This document shows positions 15,253 through 23,344 of a stretch of 49,357 nucleotides of DNA, one piece after another. Location of the stretch: NCBI GenBank assembly GCA_003162175.1, contig PMMR01000049.1:7151-56507 (forward strand), written 5' to 3'. Numbering within the stretch: position 1 is the first letter of the stretch; each line of letters opens with the position of its first letter. Below the pieces are notes generated by a model that saw only the letters and a program-made list of their open reading frames with translations, did not search any database and was not told the origin of the DNA. The DNA is from Candidatus Methanoflorens crillii (lineage in GTDB: Archaea; Halobacteriota; Bog-38; Methanoflorentales; Methanoflorentaceae). The position numbers were made by a program, and so were the translations under genes.

Positions 15253-18159
15253 CTATTCGGCGTAGATTGCCGGTTTCGTGGGAAGCGCTCGCCTCGCGCG
15301 ATTCGCCGGATCGTACACGTTGTTGTTTTCTTCGCAGACATACACATGTTTCCCAAATTTTCGCGTCATGTAGTCCTTAGCGGCGAGAAGAGTCTCTGAT
15401 TCGGCCTTGAAGTCCAGCGCGCCAGCAGATGGGGCTTCGTGAGCGAGCGACTTGACAAGATCAGGTGCGATATGAGCGATTTCTTTTACATACATACGAA
15501 GAAGGGGGTCATCTTTGGCTCGGGCTATGATGTTCCTGATCGAGAGATCGTCAAGCCCACGCGCCACGCCGTAGAGGGTGTATTTCCACTGAGCCGGAAG
15601 GTAGATAAAAACTGATTCGGTTTCCCGCTTTATTGCGGCTTGTATGTTTGAGATATCAGTGATCACCCCATCCAAGAAGCCCTTTTGCGGAAGTGTTTCG
15701 GCATAAAGATCGTCATACAGAGGGAATTCTGCGAGGGAGATATAACCAGACTTCAGCATTCGCTCCCACAGCTCCTCTGCGATGTGAGGCATAACAGGGG
15801 CCAGCACCCGGAGCCATATTTCGATGACGTCCCAGAGCGTGCGACGCCTCTCGTCACCGTCCAGAATCATCGATTTGTACTCTTCAACCCGGTTTAAGTG
15901 TTCAAAAAACGCTTCGGTGACGTACTTTCTGTACGAGAATTGATGGGCGGCTTCAGACGTTTTTGATACCATCGCCTTAGTCGCGGCCAGTATCCATCGA
16001 CTCGCAAAAGAAAGCTGTCCATTGTACTCCGGCCTCCCCGCTTCGACATCACTCTTGGTTGCATGCCAAAACCGCAGAAGCCTCTTTTTGACCATCTCGA
16101 CTTCTTTTTCCCGCCAGTCAATGGTTGAATTCAGGTCGGCAATGGACACCAGACAGAGCCGCACGAGGTCCGCGCTATAGACCTCCGGGACTGTCGCGAT
16201 GGGAATTACGTTGCCCTTGCTTTTCGACATCTTCACCCCTTCGCGAACAAGAAGCTCGTTAAGGGTAACGAGCTTTGGCCAGCAAGTCTCCGGAAACAGT
16301 ATTGCGTGATGGAACAAGAAGAAGCTCAAGTGATTGGAAATGTGGGCAATAGCAGTGTGCCGATGATCGTTCGGATACCAGTAGATGAAATCGTTTCTCG
16401 CAGCTCTAATCACCGTCTCAGGCAAACCTGTTTGCTGGCAGACGTCCGTTGCGTCGCCCTTGCCTAAGAAAATGTAGTCAAAGAAGGCGGGCGTTAGGCG
16501 CTTCGGGTCACACTCGCGAATGTGCTTGATGACCGTATAGAGCGCCATGTAGATAACGGAATCAGAAAGCGGCTCAATTATCCAGTGCTCGGTTGCGAAT
16601 GGAAATTCCGTCCCAAGCCCTCTGCGGCGAACGCACGGTCGTTGATCGAGCCACTCAAACGTCTGGACGAACTGTGCTCTGTATATCTCTGGTATGATTT
16701 CAAGCTGGTCAAGTAACTCAAATGCCTTTTCCTTCCAGTGAGGGTCGCCATAGTTGAGGAAATACTGGCCGGGCTCTATGGCCACAACCACACGGCCGCC
16801 ACATCGACAGAGTCCTTTTGTTGAGGTCTCATAAATGTTCGACGCGCCGTTTCGGCTATTCAGGAATTCTACGATATCCTGCTTGACGTCGCGCACTAGC
16901 CGGCCATCAAATTGCTCGGCAGTTTCCTTAAGAATGCCGGTATAGAATTCCTCCCGGTAAAGCATGTTGGTAATATGGCTCAGCGTCTTGTCGTCGCGTT
17001 GAGATCGAACACCATAGCGTTCGCATAGCTCTGATGCAGGAAAATCCCCGTACCCGTCGATTTTGACGAGAGATATTGGCCGTATAGCTTCAATATCGCT
17101 TCTTAACGAGGAGAGATCGACGTCTAAACCTATGCTCCCGTGCTGCTTTAGGTCGTTCAGCGCGGCCCAATCATAGGGGGCGTGAGCGGGGACACTCATG
17201 ACGATTCCGGTACCGTGATCAGAATCGACGAAAGACGCCGGAAGAATGGGTATTTTCCGTCCCAGAGGGCTGACGCAATGCGCCCCTAGGAGTGACGTGC
17301 CCTGAAACTCCTCGATGATAGTGACCTCTCGCTGCTGATACCGCAACTTGGAGGCGCTTTGGTGGGACACGATCCACGTCTCACCATCGACGTAGGCTTT
17401 GACGTAGGTCGCGTCAGGCGCAACCCAAAGATTTGTTACCGCAAAAACTGTTTCAGGGCGCAGCGAGGCCGTGACGACATAAGCGTCGTCCAAAGAGAAC
17501 TTGATCCCAACGTACTCGTCGATTGATATCTTCTCAACGTCGCCGCCGGCGATATCGTCTTCCCCGACGGCGTTTTGATCGATCGTGCAGAAGAGAACTG
17601 GATGTTGTCCGCGCACGATCAGCCCGAGCTCCATCAGCTTGCCGTACTGCCAGCGAATAAACTGGTTGTAAACGAGGTCGCCGGTGGTAAACTGTCGGGA
17701 CCAGTCGATTGAGAAGCCCATCTTCTTGAAATCTGGCGCGATCTTCTCTGCAAAGTAGTTCGCGATATTCCAAGGATCCACAAACGAATTGACGATCTGC
17801 TCAACGCGCGACTCGTCATCCTCATAGAGGCGAACGTAGTTCGTATAAAGCGCTATCGTCGCGCTTTCGTGGCGCGCTATGCACGAGCTAATGGCGAGTA
17901 TAGGTGTTCCCGTAATATGCCACGCCATCGGCCACAGCACGTTGTGGCCGTTCATTCGCATAAACCGAGCGTGGATATCAGCAACGTTATAGGTCCGCGT
18001 ATGGCCTATGTGCTGGGGTCCGCTCGTATACGGATACGGCGTCGTTAAGAAGTATTTCTTCGGCCCTGCGTTTTTTGGCTCAAATATCTTGTCGCCAAAC
18101 CAACGACCCTGCCATTTCCTCTCAATCGCTCGAATTTCATCAAGTTCAGAAGTTGCCAC
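15253..18159 (-). CDS. leuS: Leucyl-tRNA synthetase, archaeal type
   Basis: The 968-residue class I enzyme charges tRNA-Leu. The nucleotide-binding HIGH is at 50-53 within GPQHIGHTRTYNVAD, and KMSKSKGN is near residue 641-648. The editing domain (CP1) lies between, with a threonine-containing segment near LRPETVF. The C-terminal region holds the anticodon-binding helices and an archaeal extension. The length matches archaeal and eukaryotic cytosolic LeuRS. It is the third gene after nob1 and a pyrE-like gene, with gaps of about 28 bases, so co-transcription is plausible. Confidence 0.97.
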   Translation of the reverse strand: MATSELDEIRAIERKWQGRWFGDKIFEPKNAGPKKYFLTTPYPYTSGPQHIGHTRTYNVADIHARFMRMNGHNVLWPMAWHITGTPILAISSCIARHESATIALYTNYVRLYEDDESRVEQIVNSFVDPWNIANYFAEKIAPDFKKMGFSIDWSRQFTTGDLVYNQFIRWQYGKLMELGLIVRGQHPVLFCTIDQNAVGEDDIAGGDVEKISIDEYVGIKFSLDDAYVVTASLRPETVFAVTNLWVAPDATYVKAYVDGETWIVSHQSASKLRYQQREVTIIEEFQGTSLLGAHCVSPLGRKIPILPASFVDSDHGTGIVMSVPAHAPYDWAALNDLKQHGSIGLDVDLSSLRSDIEAIRPISLVKIDGYGDFPASELCERYGVRSQRDDKTLSHITNMLYREEFYTGILKETAEQFDGRLVRDVKQDIVEFLNSRNGASNIYETSTKGLCRCGGRVVVAIEPGQYFLNYGDPHWKEKAFELLDQLEIIPEIYRAQFVQTFEWLDQRPCVRRRGLGTEFPFATEHWIIEPLSDSVIYMALYTVIKHIRECDPKRLTPAFFDYIFLGKGDATDVCQQTGLPETVIRAARNDFIYWYPNDHRHTAIAHISNHLSFFLFHHAILFPETCWPKLVTLNELLVREGVKMSKSKGNVIPIATVPEVYSADLVRLCLVSIADLNSTIDWREKEVEMVKKRLLRFWHATKSDVEAGRPEYNGQLSFASRWILAATKAMVSKTSEAAHQFSYRKYVTEAFFEHLNRVEEYKSMILDGDERRRTLWDVIEIWLRVLAPVMPHIAEELWERMLKSGYISLAEFPLYDDLYAETLPQKGFLDGVITDISNIQAAIKRETESVFIYLPAQWKYTLYGVARGLDDLSIRNIIARAKDDPLLRMYVKEIAHIAPDLVKSLAHEAPSAGALDFKAESETLLAAKDYMTRKFGKHVYVCEENNNVYDPANRARRALPTKPAIYAE

Positions 18160-18187
18160 TTAGACTCCCGGCGGTGCGTCTCAACGA

Positions 18188-18781
18188 TTAGAAAATGGCT
18201 ATTTGGACAAGCGACCTGATGGGAACGCTCTGGACTTGATCAATCCCCTTCTTGTTGATAAGCACAGCTACCGATAGCGGCGTTGCTTGCATCTCTTTGA
18301 TGCTTTCTATAAGTTCAATCGCCGTGCTTCCAGTGGTTATTACATCATCGACTATCGCGCAGCTTTTTCCCGCAATATCAGCGAAGTTTTGACTAAATGA
18401 GCCCTTAACGCCGCCATTTTCAGATCCCTTTTGTTTTTGCGGAACAAACACGGCGAGCTCTGCTCCGATTTCGTCGGCGACAAGCGTCGCAAGGGGTAAT
18501 CCACTTAGCGCTACGCCGATTACTACGTCAGGATCACCTGTCTCCAAGATCATGTCGACCAACGCGAGCGAGACGAATCTAAGCCTCTCTGCGTTTTGCC
18601 CAATCTCGCTCCAGTTTACGTATATGTCCTTTGGCGCAGGCTCTTGTGAGCTCTTGGAGCGGGTGAGAAGCCACGTTGCAGTTTCTCGTGATATGTTTAG
18701 TTCATCCGCTATCTCCCCGGAACGCAACCCTTTCTCGCGTAGTTCCTGCGCTTTGCTTATGAGATCGTTCAAATCGTTCAT
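18188..18781 (-). CDS. Orotate phosphoribosyltransferase-like protein with HTH (PyrE2/GfcR type)
   Basis: This 197-residue protein fuses an N-terminal helix-turn-helix (about 1-45, LRSGEIADELNISRETATWLL) to a type I phosphoribosyltransferase domain carrying the PRPP loop CAIVDDVITTGST. Close relatives are annotated as PyrE-like. One haloarchaeal member, GfcR, is a transcription regulator of sugar catabolism, so a regulatory rather than enzymatic role is likely. ATG 18781 is chosen because GGGAGGAGT lies just upstream; the reading frame itself extends further. Confidence 0.83.
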   Translation of the reverse strand: MNDLNDLISKAQELREKGLRSGEIADELNISRETATWLLTRSKSSQEPAPKDIYVNWSEIGQNAERLRFVSLALVDMILETGDPDVVIGVALSGLPLATLVADEIGAELAVFVPQKQKGSENGGVKGSFSQNFADIAGKSCAIVDDVITTGSTAIELIESIKEMQATPLSVAVLINKKGIDQVQSVPIRSLVQIAIF

Positions 18782-18808
18782 GTTATGACTCCTCCCACCT
18801 GTCAAAGA

Positions 18809-19279
18809 TTACCGCTTCACCGGCTTAACTCTCACCTCAGATCCACAGACAGGGCAGATCTTTTCCGTTTCATACACCCGACCACATCCGACACACCTGC
18901 ATCTCCATTTCAGTACGCGTTTGATGCGTGCCTGCTGGATCGGCTGCGTCTCAATCCCGAGGCACGCCGCGACATTTTGAACGGCATAATCATCCGTAAC
19001 CAGCGTACCGCTTACTTCAAGTGCCTTCGCCAGCACGTCAATATCTGCTTGAGACAGCTTAAGGTGGTCACCCGTCGACTTAGCCTTTTCCGTGACAACG
19101 TCTACCGCTTTTTTCAACGGCTCTTCGATTTTCAGTCCCTCTTTTAGAAACTCTTGCAGTACTACTGTCGCTTGAGAGCTCTTCAACTCGCGGGTTACCT
19201 CAGGCACTGTGTACATAATGCCAGAGACGTGAACGCCATAAATAAACACGGGAGCGTCAAGCACGTACGTTGTAGACAT
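18809..19279 (-). CDS. nob1: Nob1-type rRNA endonuclease (PIN domain plus zinc ribbon)
   Basis: The 156-residue protein has a PIN domain (about 1-115) that starts STTYVLDAPVFIYG, with catalytic acids in the first Asp, DIDVLAKAL and LVTDDYAVQN. A zinc ribbon follows with CRCVGCGRVYE...CPVCG. This is the archaeal Nob1 layout; Nob1 cuts the 3' end of 16S rRNA during 30S maturation. The start at 19279 fits the family; an in-frame ATG at 19312 would add 11 residues. It is first in a probable nob1, pyrE-like, leuS transcript. Confidence 0.86.
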   Translation of the reverse strand: MSTTYVLDAPVFIYGVHVSGIMYTVPEVTRELKSSQATVVLQEFLKEGLKIEEPLKKAVDVVTEKAKSTGDHLKLSQADIDVLAKALEVSGTLVTDDYAVQNVAACLGIETQPIQQARIKRVLKWRCRCVGCGRVYETEKICPVCGSEVRVKPVKR

Positions 19280-19571
19280 CAGCCGTGCATATGTAATTGA
19301 TTCAATATGCATCTTTTTCTAGCAAATAGTCACCTACGGCGAGCTCCTCAGCTAGCACAGGCGGCTTTATTTGATTTCGCAGGCGCAAGCGGCATACCCG
19401 CATCTGCGCGCCGCGATCTCCGTGGCATCAGCCTTTCAGGGGCGCATCTAGCAACGCTGCGTCTGTTGCCGGTTAACGTTCACAAGGGCTGTTCAGTCCT
19501 CTCCGAGCCGGAGAAAGGTTTTTATTATCGCTGAGTGCTCTACCAATGAATACTAAATGGAGGTGCATTCA

Positions 19572-19973
19572 ATGACGAACCTGCCAGAAAAGGTAGTCAA
19601 CAACATTAACGCTGTGAAGACTGTAGTATTCGCAACGGTGAGCGACGCCGGTATACCAAACGTAGTACCCAATCAATTCTTCATCGTAAAAGACCCCGAA
19701 ACAATTCTCGTCGGTGACAACTTTTGGCACAAAACTGCTGACAACCTGACGAGGCCAAATTGCAACGTTGCCCTTACGTCGTGGGAGGGCTATGAAGGCT
19801 ATCAACTCAAGGGCATAGCAAACTATGTGACTGAAGGACCTGACTACGAGATGATGAAACAGAAGATCAAGAGCCGAAATGAAAAACTGCCTGCAAAGGG
19901 CTGTGCGATACTAAAGGTAACAGAGGTCTACGACCTCGCTCCAGGGCCAAACGCAGGAAAAAGAATCGCATAA
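19572..19973 (+). CDS. Pyridoxamine-phosphate-oxidase-like FMN-binding protein
   Basis: The 133-residue protein has the split-barrel PPOX fold: an N-terminal TVVFATVSDAGIPNVVPN, VGDNFWHKTADNL and NCNVALTSWEGYEGYQLKG. Small archaeal members bind FMN or F420-type cofactors and reduce unknown substrates. The start ATG 19572 is fixed by GGAGGTG at 19559-19565, so the earlier in-frame ATG at 19557 lies too far upstream. A TATA element (TTTTTATTA, about 19513-19521) precedes. It is monocistronic. Confidence 0.85.
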   Translation: MTNLPEKVVNNINAVKTVVFATVSDAGIPNVVPNQFFIVKDPETILVGDNFWHKTADNLTRPNCNVALTSWEGYEGYQLKGIANYVTEGPDYEMMKQKIKSRNEKLPAKGCAILKVTEVYDLAPGPNAGKRIA

Positions 19974-20089
19974 CCGGCCAACCCCAACTAGCCGCAGTTG
20001 TGGCAGTTTTCAAAGCTGTGCAACGATCGTCAGTTACGACCATTAATACTCGTCGCTCAGAGCGGAGCTGGAGATACTAGAGGTAAAGA

Positions 20090-21901
20090 ATGCCAGAAGA
20101 TATATTAACTCTTTTTTCACAATTTGGCCTCAAAAAAGAAGCTGGGGGGGTTTACCTTCATCTGCTACAGACCGGACGGCGAACGGCAGTTGAAGTAGCC
20201 GAATCGCTTCATCTCACTAGTCACGGTGCTAACAAGGTCCTGCTAGAGCTTTCGAAACAAGGACTCGCTAAGCGTATATCGACCAATCCGGAAACGTTCG
20301 TAGCTGCGTACCCGTCCTCCTTGCTAAATCCTGCCATTAGTAAAGAGGCCGCGAAGTTACAGAGCCTCAGCGAGGCGCGAGATACGCTGCTCGAGCTGTG
20401 GGACGTTGAGCGCACAAAAGCGCAAGGCCTGCCCGTCGAATGGTGTCCGATCGAAGAGGGCTTCATCGTTTTGTATGACAAAGACGATATTATCGACAGG
20501 CGTCTCGAGACCTTTCACGCGACAGAAAAAAGGCTCTGGATCATCTCTACCGAGTTTTGGCTCCTTCGATGGGACAAAGTGCTTCACGACTATTTTGTGG
20601 GTGATGAGGACAAATGCAGGATAGAAGATCTAAGGATCCTGCTTCCGATTACGCCAAACAATATCGATGCAGTAAAGCAGCTCTCTACGTGCTTTAAGAT
20701 ACGACACGCACCAATGATGAGCAGTTTCGCGGTCGTTATTTCAGACTGCAAAGAGGCGATGTATACGGGCGTAACAAAGGATCTCGACGAGTTAGAGCGA
20801 GTCGAACTCACCCCGTCGCTGTGGTCGAACAACAGCGGATTTATTGAAATCCAGAGTTCCCTGTTTCAATCCCTCTGGGATAAAGGGATAGACGCCCGTT
20901 TGAGGATACAAGAGATAGAGACGGGTAAGCCCATCGAGGTCACGCGCGTCATTACCGACTACCAGGAGATCGCGCAAGACTTCGAGTCGCTCATAAACAC
21001 GGCCCAAAAAGAGATATTCTTGTGGAGCAGAAGCGAGGCTTTGCCGATTTTGGCACCACTCATTCCAAAGGATGCGCGACAACGAGGTATTGACGTGGTT
21101 GTAATGGCCGAGATTACTAAGGATAATCTGCAGGCAGCTCAAGAAATCGCGGAACGTGCGGATGTGCGCCATATCCCTCAGATTGTGCATAGCACGGGGG
21201 TAATCATCGATCAGCAGGCAATGCAAGTGTTGCTTTATTCATTTAGTGAAAAGGGCGCAGAGCTCTATAATTCAATTTATACGAATACACAGAGCTTCGT
21301 TGAAACGCAGCACTCGATGATGGAAGACATGTGGCACTCAGGAATCGAGCTGCGGTACAGAGAAGAAGAGCTGACTGCAGGACGAGTGGTGCAGACGATA
21401 CAAGTCATAAAGAAGAGGGAGAACGTCTACAAGGCTTTCTATGAGATGCTCGACAGGTCGAAAAATGAATTCAACGTGATACAAACTCGTATGGGGGTAA
21501 AACGGCTCTATAATTTGATCAAGGATAGAGAGATGCCCAAGATAACGTATCGTTTGCTGGCACCTATTGAAAGCGTCAACATCGAAGAAGCACGTCTGCT
21601 TACGAAGTATTTTGAAATTCGTCATCTTGAATCGGAGACTGGGGCAGGAATTTTTATTTCCGATGACGACAAGCTGCTCGGAACGAGTTATGTTTACGAC
21701 ACCGGCGATACAGATAAAGTGATATACAAGTCAGCCTTCAGAACGGACATTTCTGAGTTCATTTTTATCGAAAAGGAGCTCTTTAACAGCTTCTGGTACA
21801 ACGCGACGCCGCTAAGTATTAGAGAGCAGGAGCTCCCAATTAACGTGGCAAAAGGTGTGATCGACGCGGAGAAGCCTGAAAAGCGACCTACAAGACGCTA
21901 A
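20090..21901 (+). CDS. TrmB-like transcription regulator with three tandem sensor modules
   Basis: The 603-residue protein has a TrmB-type winged helix at about 1-80. It then carries three related modules at about 122-278, 284-430 and 436-583. The repeats share IRHAPMM/VRHIPQI/IRHLESE followed by a hydrophobic strand and Asp, and each closes with a W/F-W aromatic plus a basic-acidic tail (LWDKGIDARLRIQEIE, MWHSGIELRYREEEL, FWYNATPLSIREQEL). This pattern is a degenerate phospholipase-D-like fold as in TrmB-family sensors. A usual TrmB has one such unit. AGAGGT precedes the start. It is a lone gene, so its targets and ligand are unknown. Confidence 0.8.
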   Translation: MPEDILTLFSQFGLKKEAGGVYLHLLQTGRRTAVEVAESLHLTSHGANKVLLELSKQGLAKRISTNPETFVAAYPSSLLNPAISKEAAKLQSLSEARDTLLELWDVERTKAQGLPVEWCPIEEGFIVLYDKDDIIDRRLETFHATEKRLWIISTEFWLLRWDKVLHDYFVGDEDKCRIEDLRILLPITPNNIDAVKQLSTCFKIRHAPMMSSFAVVISDCKEAMYTGVTKDLDELERVELTPSLWSNNSGFIEIQSSLFQSLWDKGIDARLRIQEIETGKPIEVTRVITDYQEIAQDFESLINTAQKEIFLWSRSEALPILAPLIPKDARQRGIDVVVMAEITKDNLQAAQEIAERADVRHIPQIVHSTGVIIDQQAMQVLLYSFSEKGAELYNSIYTNTQSFVETQHSMMEDMWHSGIELRYREEELTAGRVVQTIQVIKKRENVYKAFYEMLDRSKNEFNVIQTRMGVKRLYNLIKDREMPKITYRLLAPIESVNIEEARLLTKYFEIRHLESETGAGIFISDDDKLLGTSYVYDTGDTDKVIYKSAFRTDISEFIFIEKELFNSFWYNATPLSIREQELPINVAKGVIDAEKPEKRPTRR

Positions 21902-22151
21902 CTCTGACGACGGCCCGTACAGCGTATCTGCTTCTGAAAAGTTCGACTAACATCAGGTAGCGGCCCAACGCTCTGACGCCGAGCGCGTACCCGCGTCGTC
22001 TAAAAATACCCAAAAACTTTGGACACTTGGCTGGCTTTCTGCTGAACTGCTCTTTGCAAGTATACCTTGTTGAGCACGTATTCTGATTTAAAGATGCTCA
22101 AAGCAACATTTTTTATACATAACACGACGTCAATATGTGGAGGGTGTCATC

Positions 22152-22370
22152 ATGACGCGTGGAGTATTGCATAAAGACGTTTCGACGCTTAGCGGGGTCA
22201 ACGTAGGAAAGGTAAGAGATGTTCTAATTAACTGGGATAACAAGGAAATTTCACTAGATGTCTCAAAAGGCTTGCTCAAAGGGGAAACAATTGTCCCTTG
22301 GTCGAAAATCATGAGCGTTGGCGATATCATTATAGTTTCTGATGATCTAGCCCCTGAAGGCAGTAAGTGA
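22152..22370 (+). CDS. PRC-barrel domain protein
   Basis: The 72-residue protein reads as a single PRC-barrel beta domain (DVSTLSGVNVGKVRDVLINWDNKEISLDVSKG ...). PRC-barrels bind RNA-processing or photosynthetic partners elsewhere, but the archaeal small ones are uncharacterised. GGAGGGTG at 22138-22145 sets the start at ATG 22152 rather than the earlier GTG. A TATA element (TTTTATAC, about 22109-22116) gives a leader of about 15 bases. It is monocistronic, with 122 bases to the next gene. Confidence 0.8.
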   Translation: MTRGVLHKDVSTLSGVNVGKVRDVLINWDNKEISLDVSKGLLKGETIVPWSKIMSVGDIIIVSDDLAPEGSK

Positions 22371-22492
22371 GCGTTCTTAACGAGTTGCGCTCGCTGCAGA
22401 GTTCCTCCTGTGATTTAATTATCATCTCACGTATTTCTCTCGATTTGCTTCTCTCTTACGAACGACTCGTATTACACGCTCGGTGGTAGCCA

Positions 22493-23344
22493 ATGAAAGG
22501 TTTTGCCGTTGTGTTCGACTGCGCGGGTACACTTCTCGAGAAACATCGCGTAGCAAAAGATATTGACCAAGGCAAGCTCTTGCATCAGATAGTATCCCTC
22601 AGTTTCATAGGGACGCGGCTGGACTACGTGCTTGCTGTGTTTCAGCTGGATGTTCCCAAAGACCTAGAAGGCGTGCCCACTGACTTGTCCATCGCTGATT
22701 TCTTGGACATCTACCACGTAGACCTTGTAGTTGTTTGCTCCAACGTCCCGGTTGCTGAAACGACGGTGTTACGCGCTGTTGCGCGGGATACAAAGAGTCG
22801 AGTAAAGGATCTAGTCGATGTGGTCGACGAAGTCAGCAAAAGTTGCAGCGCGTCGTACTTCACCGGCGCTGCGGCAATCGTTGATATTGAACAAGGCCAT
22901 ATTCCGTACGTTCTGGCCACATGCGGAGAACTCTTTGAGTCGGCGCGTCCTGTGATTGATGAACTCAAACGTATTGGGGGCGACATCTACGTAGCCTCAG
23001 GCGATGCGAAAAACACCCTCTATGCCCTCGCTGACCGCATTGATATTCCGCACGAGGACGTCAGGGATATCGCAACTCCGAGCGCAAAGGAGCAACTGGT
23101 CTACGAACTTAAGGAACAATACCGTTACGTCGTGATGGTGGGCGATGGGATCAATGACATCCCCGCATTGAGAGCCGCGGACCTAGGAGTTCTAACGGTA
23201 CAACAGAAAGAGGAACGTCCCGCAACGCTCTACGAATCAGCCGATCTCGTAATAAAAGACTTAACGCTCTTGCCTGGCATATTAAAAAACATTATTACGA
23301 ATAACGGTTATAACGGTACGGGGTCGAAGGAGGCAACACTTTAA
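22493..23344 (+). CDS. Soluble P-type-ATPase-like HAD protein, coupled to atwA
   Basis: The 283-residue protein has HAD motifs of the P-type ATPase kind without any membrane segment. Motif I is FDCAGTLL: Asp9 is kept but the second acid is Ala, as P-type ATPases also lack it (DKTGT). Motif II is ASGDAKNT and motif IV is VGDGINDIPALRAADLGV. I recall this family as COG4087 and its members near atwA in methanogens. The stop overlaps the ATG of atwA (TAATG), so the two proteins are likely made together. A role in MCR activation or repair is inferred from this coupling alone; the substrate is unknown. Confidence 0.8.
   Translation: MKGFAVVFDCAGTLLEKHRVAKDIDQGKLLHQIVSLSFIGTRLDYVLAVFQLDVPKDLEGVPTDLSIADFLDIYHVDLVVVCSNVPVAETTVLRAVARDTKSRVKDLVDVVDEVSKSCSASYFTGAAAIVDIEQGHIPYVLATCGELFESARPVIDELKRIGGDIYVASGDAKNTLYALADRIDIPHEDVRDIATPSAKEQLVYELKEQYRYVVMVGDGINDIPALRAADLGVLTVQQKEERPATLYESADLVIKDLTLLPGILKNIITNNGYNGTGSKEATL

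Noticed and set aside
19307-19534. A 75-residue plus-strand frame before the PPOX-like gene
   Set aside because: No ribosome binding site or family feature, and it runs through the TATA element of the next gene.
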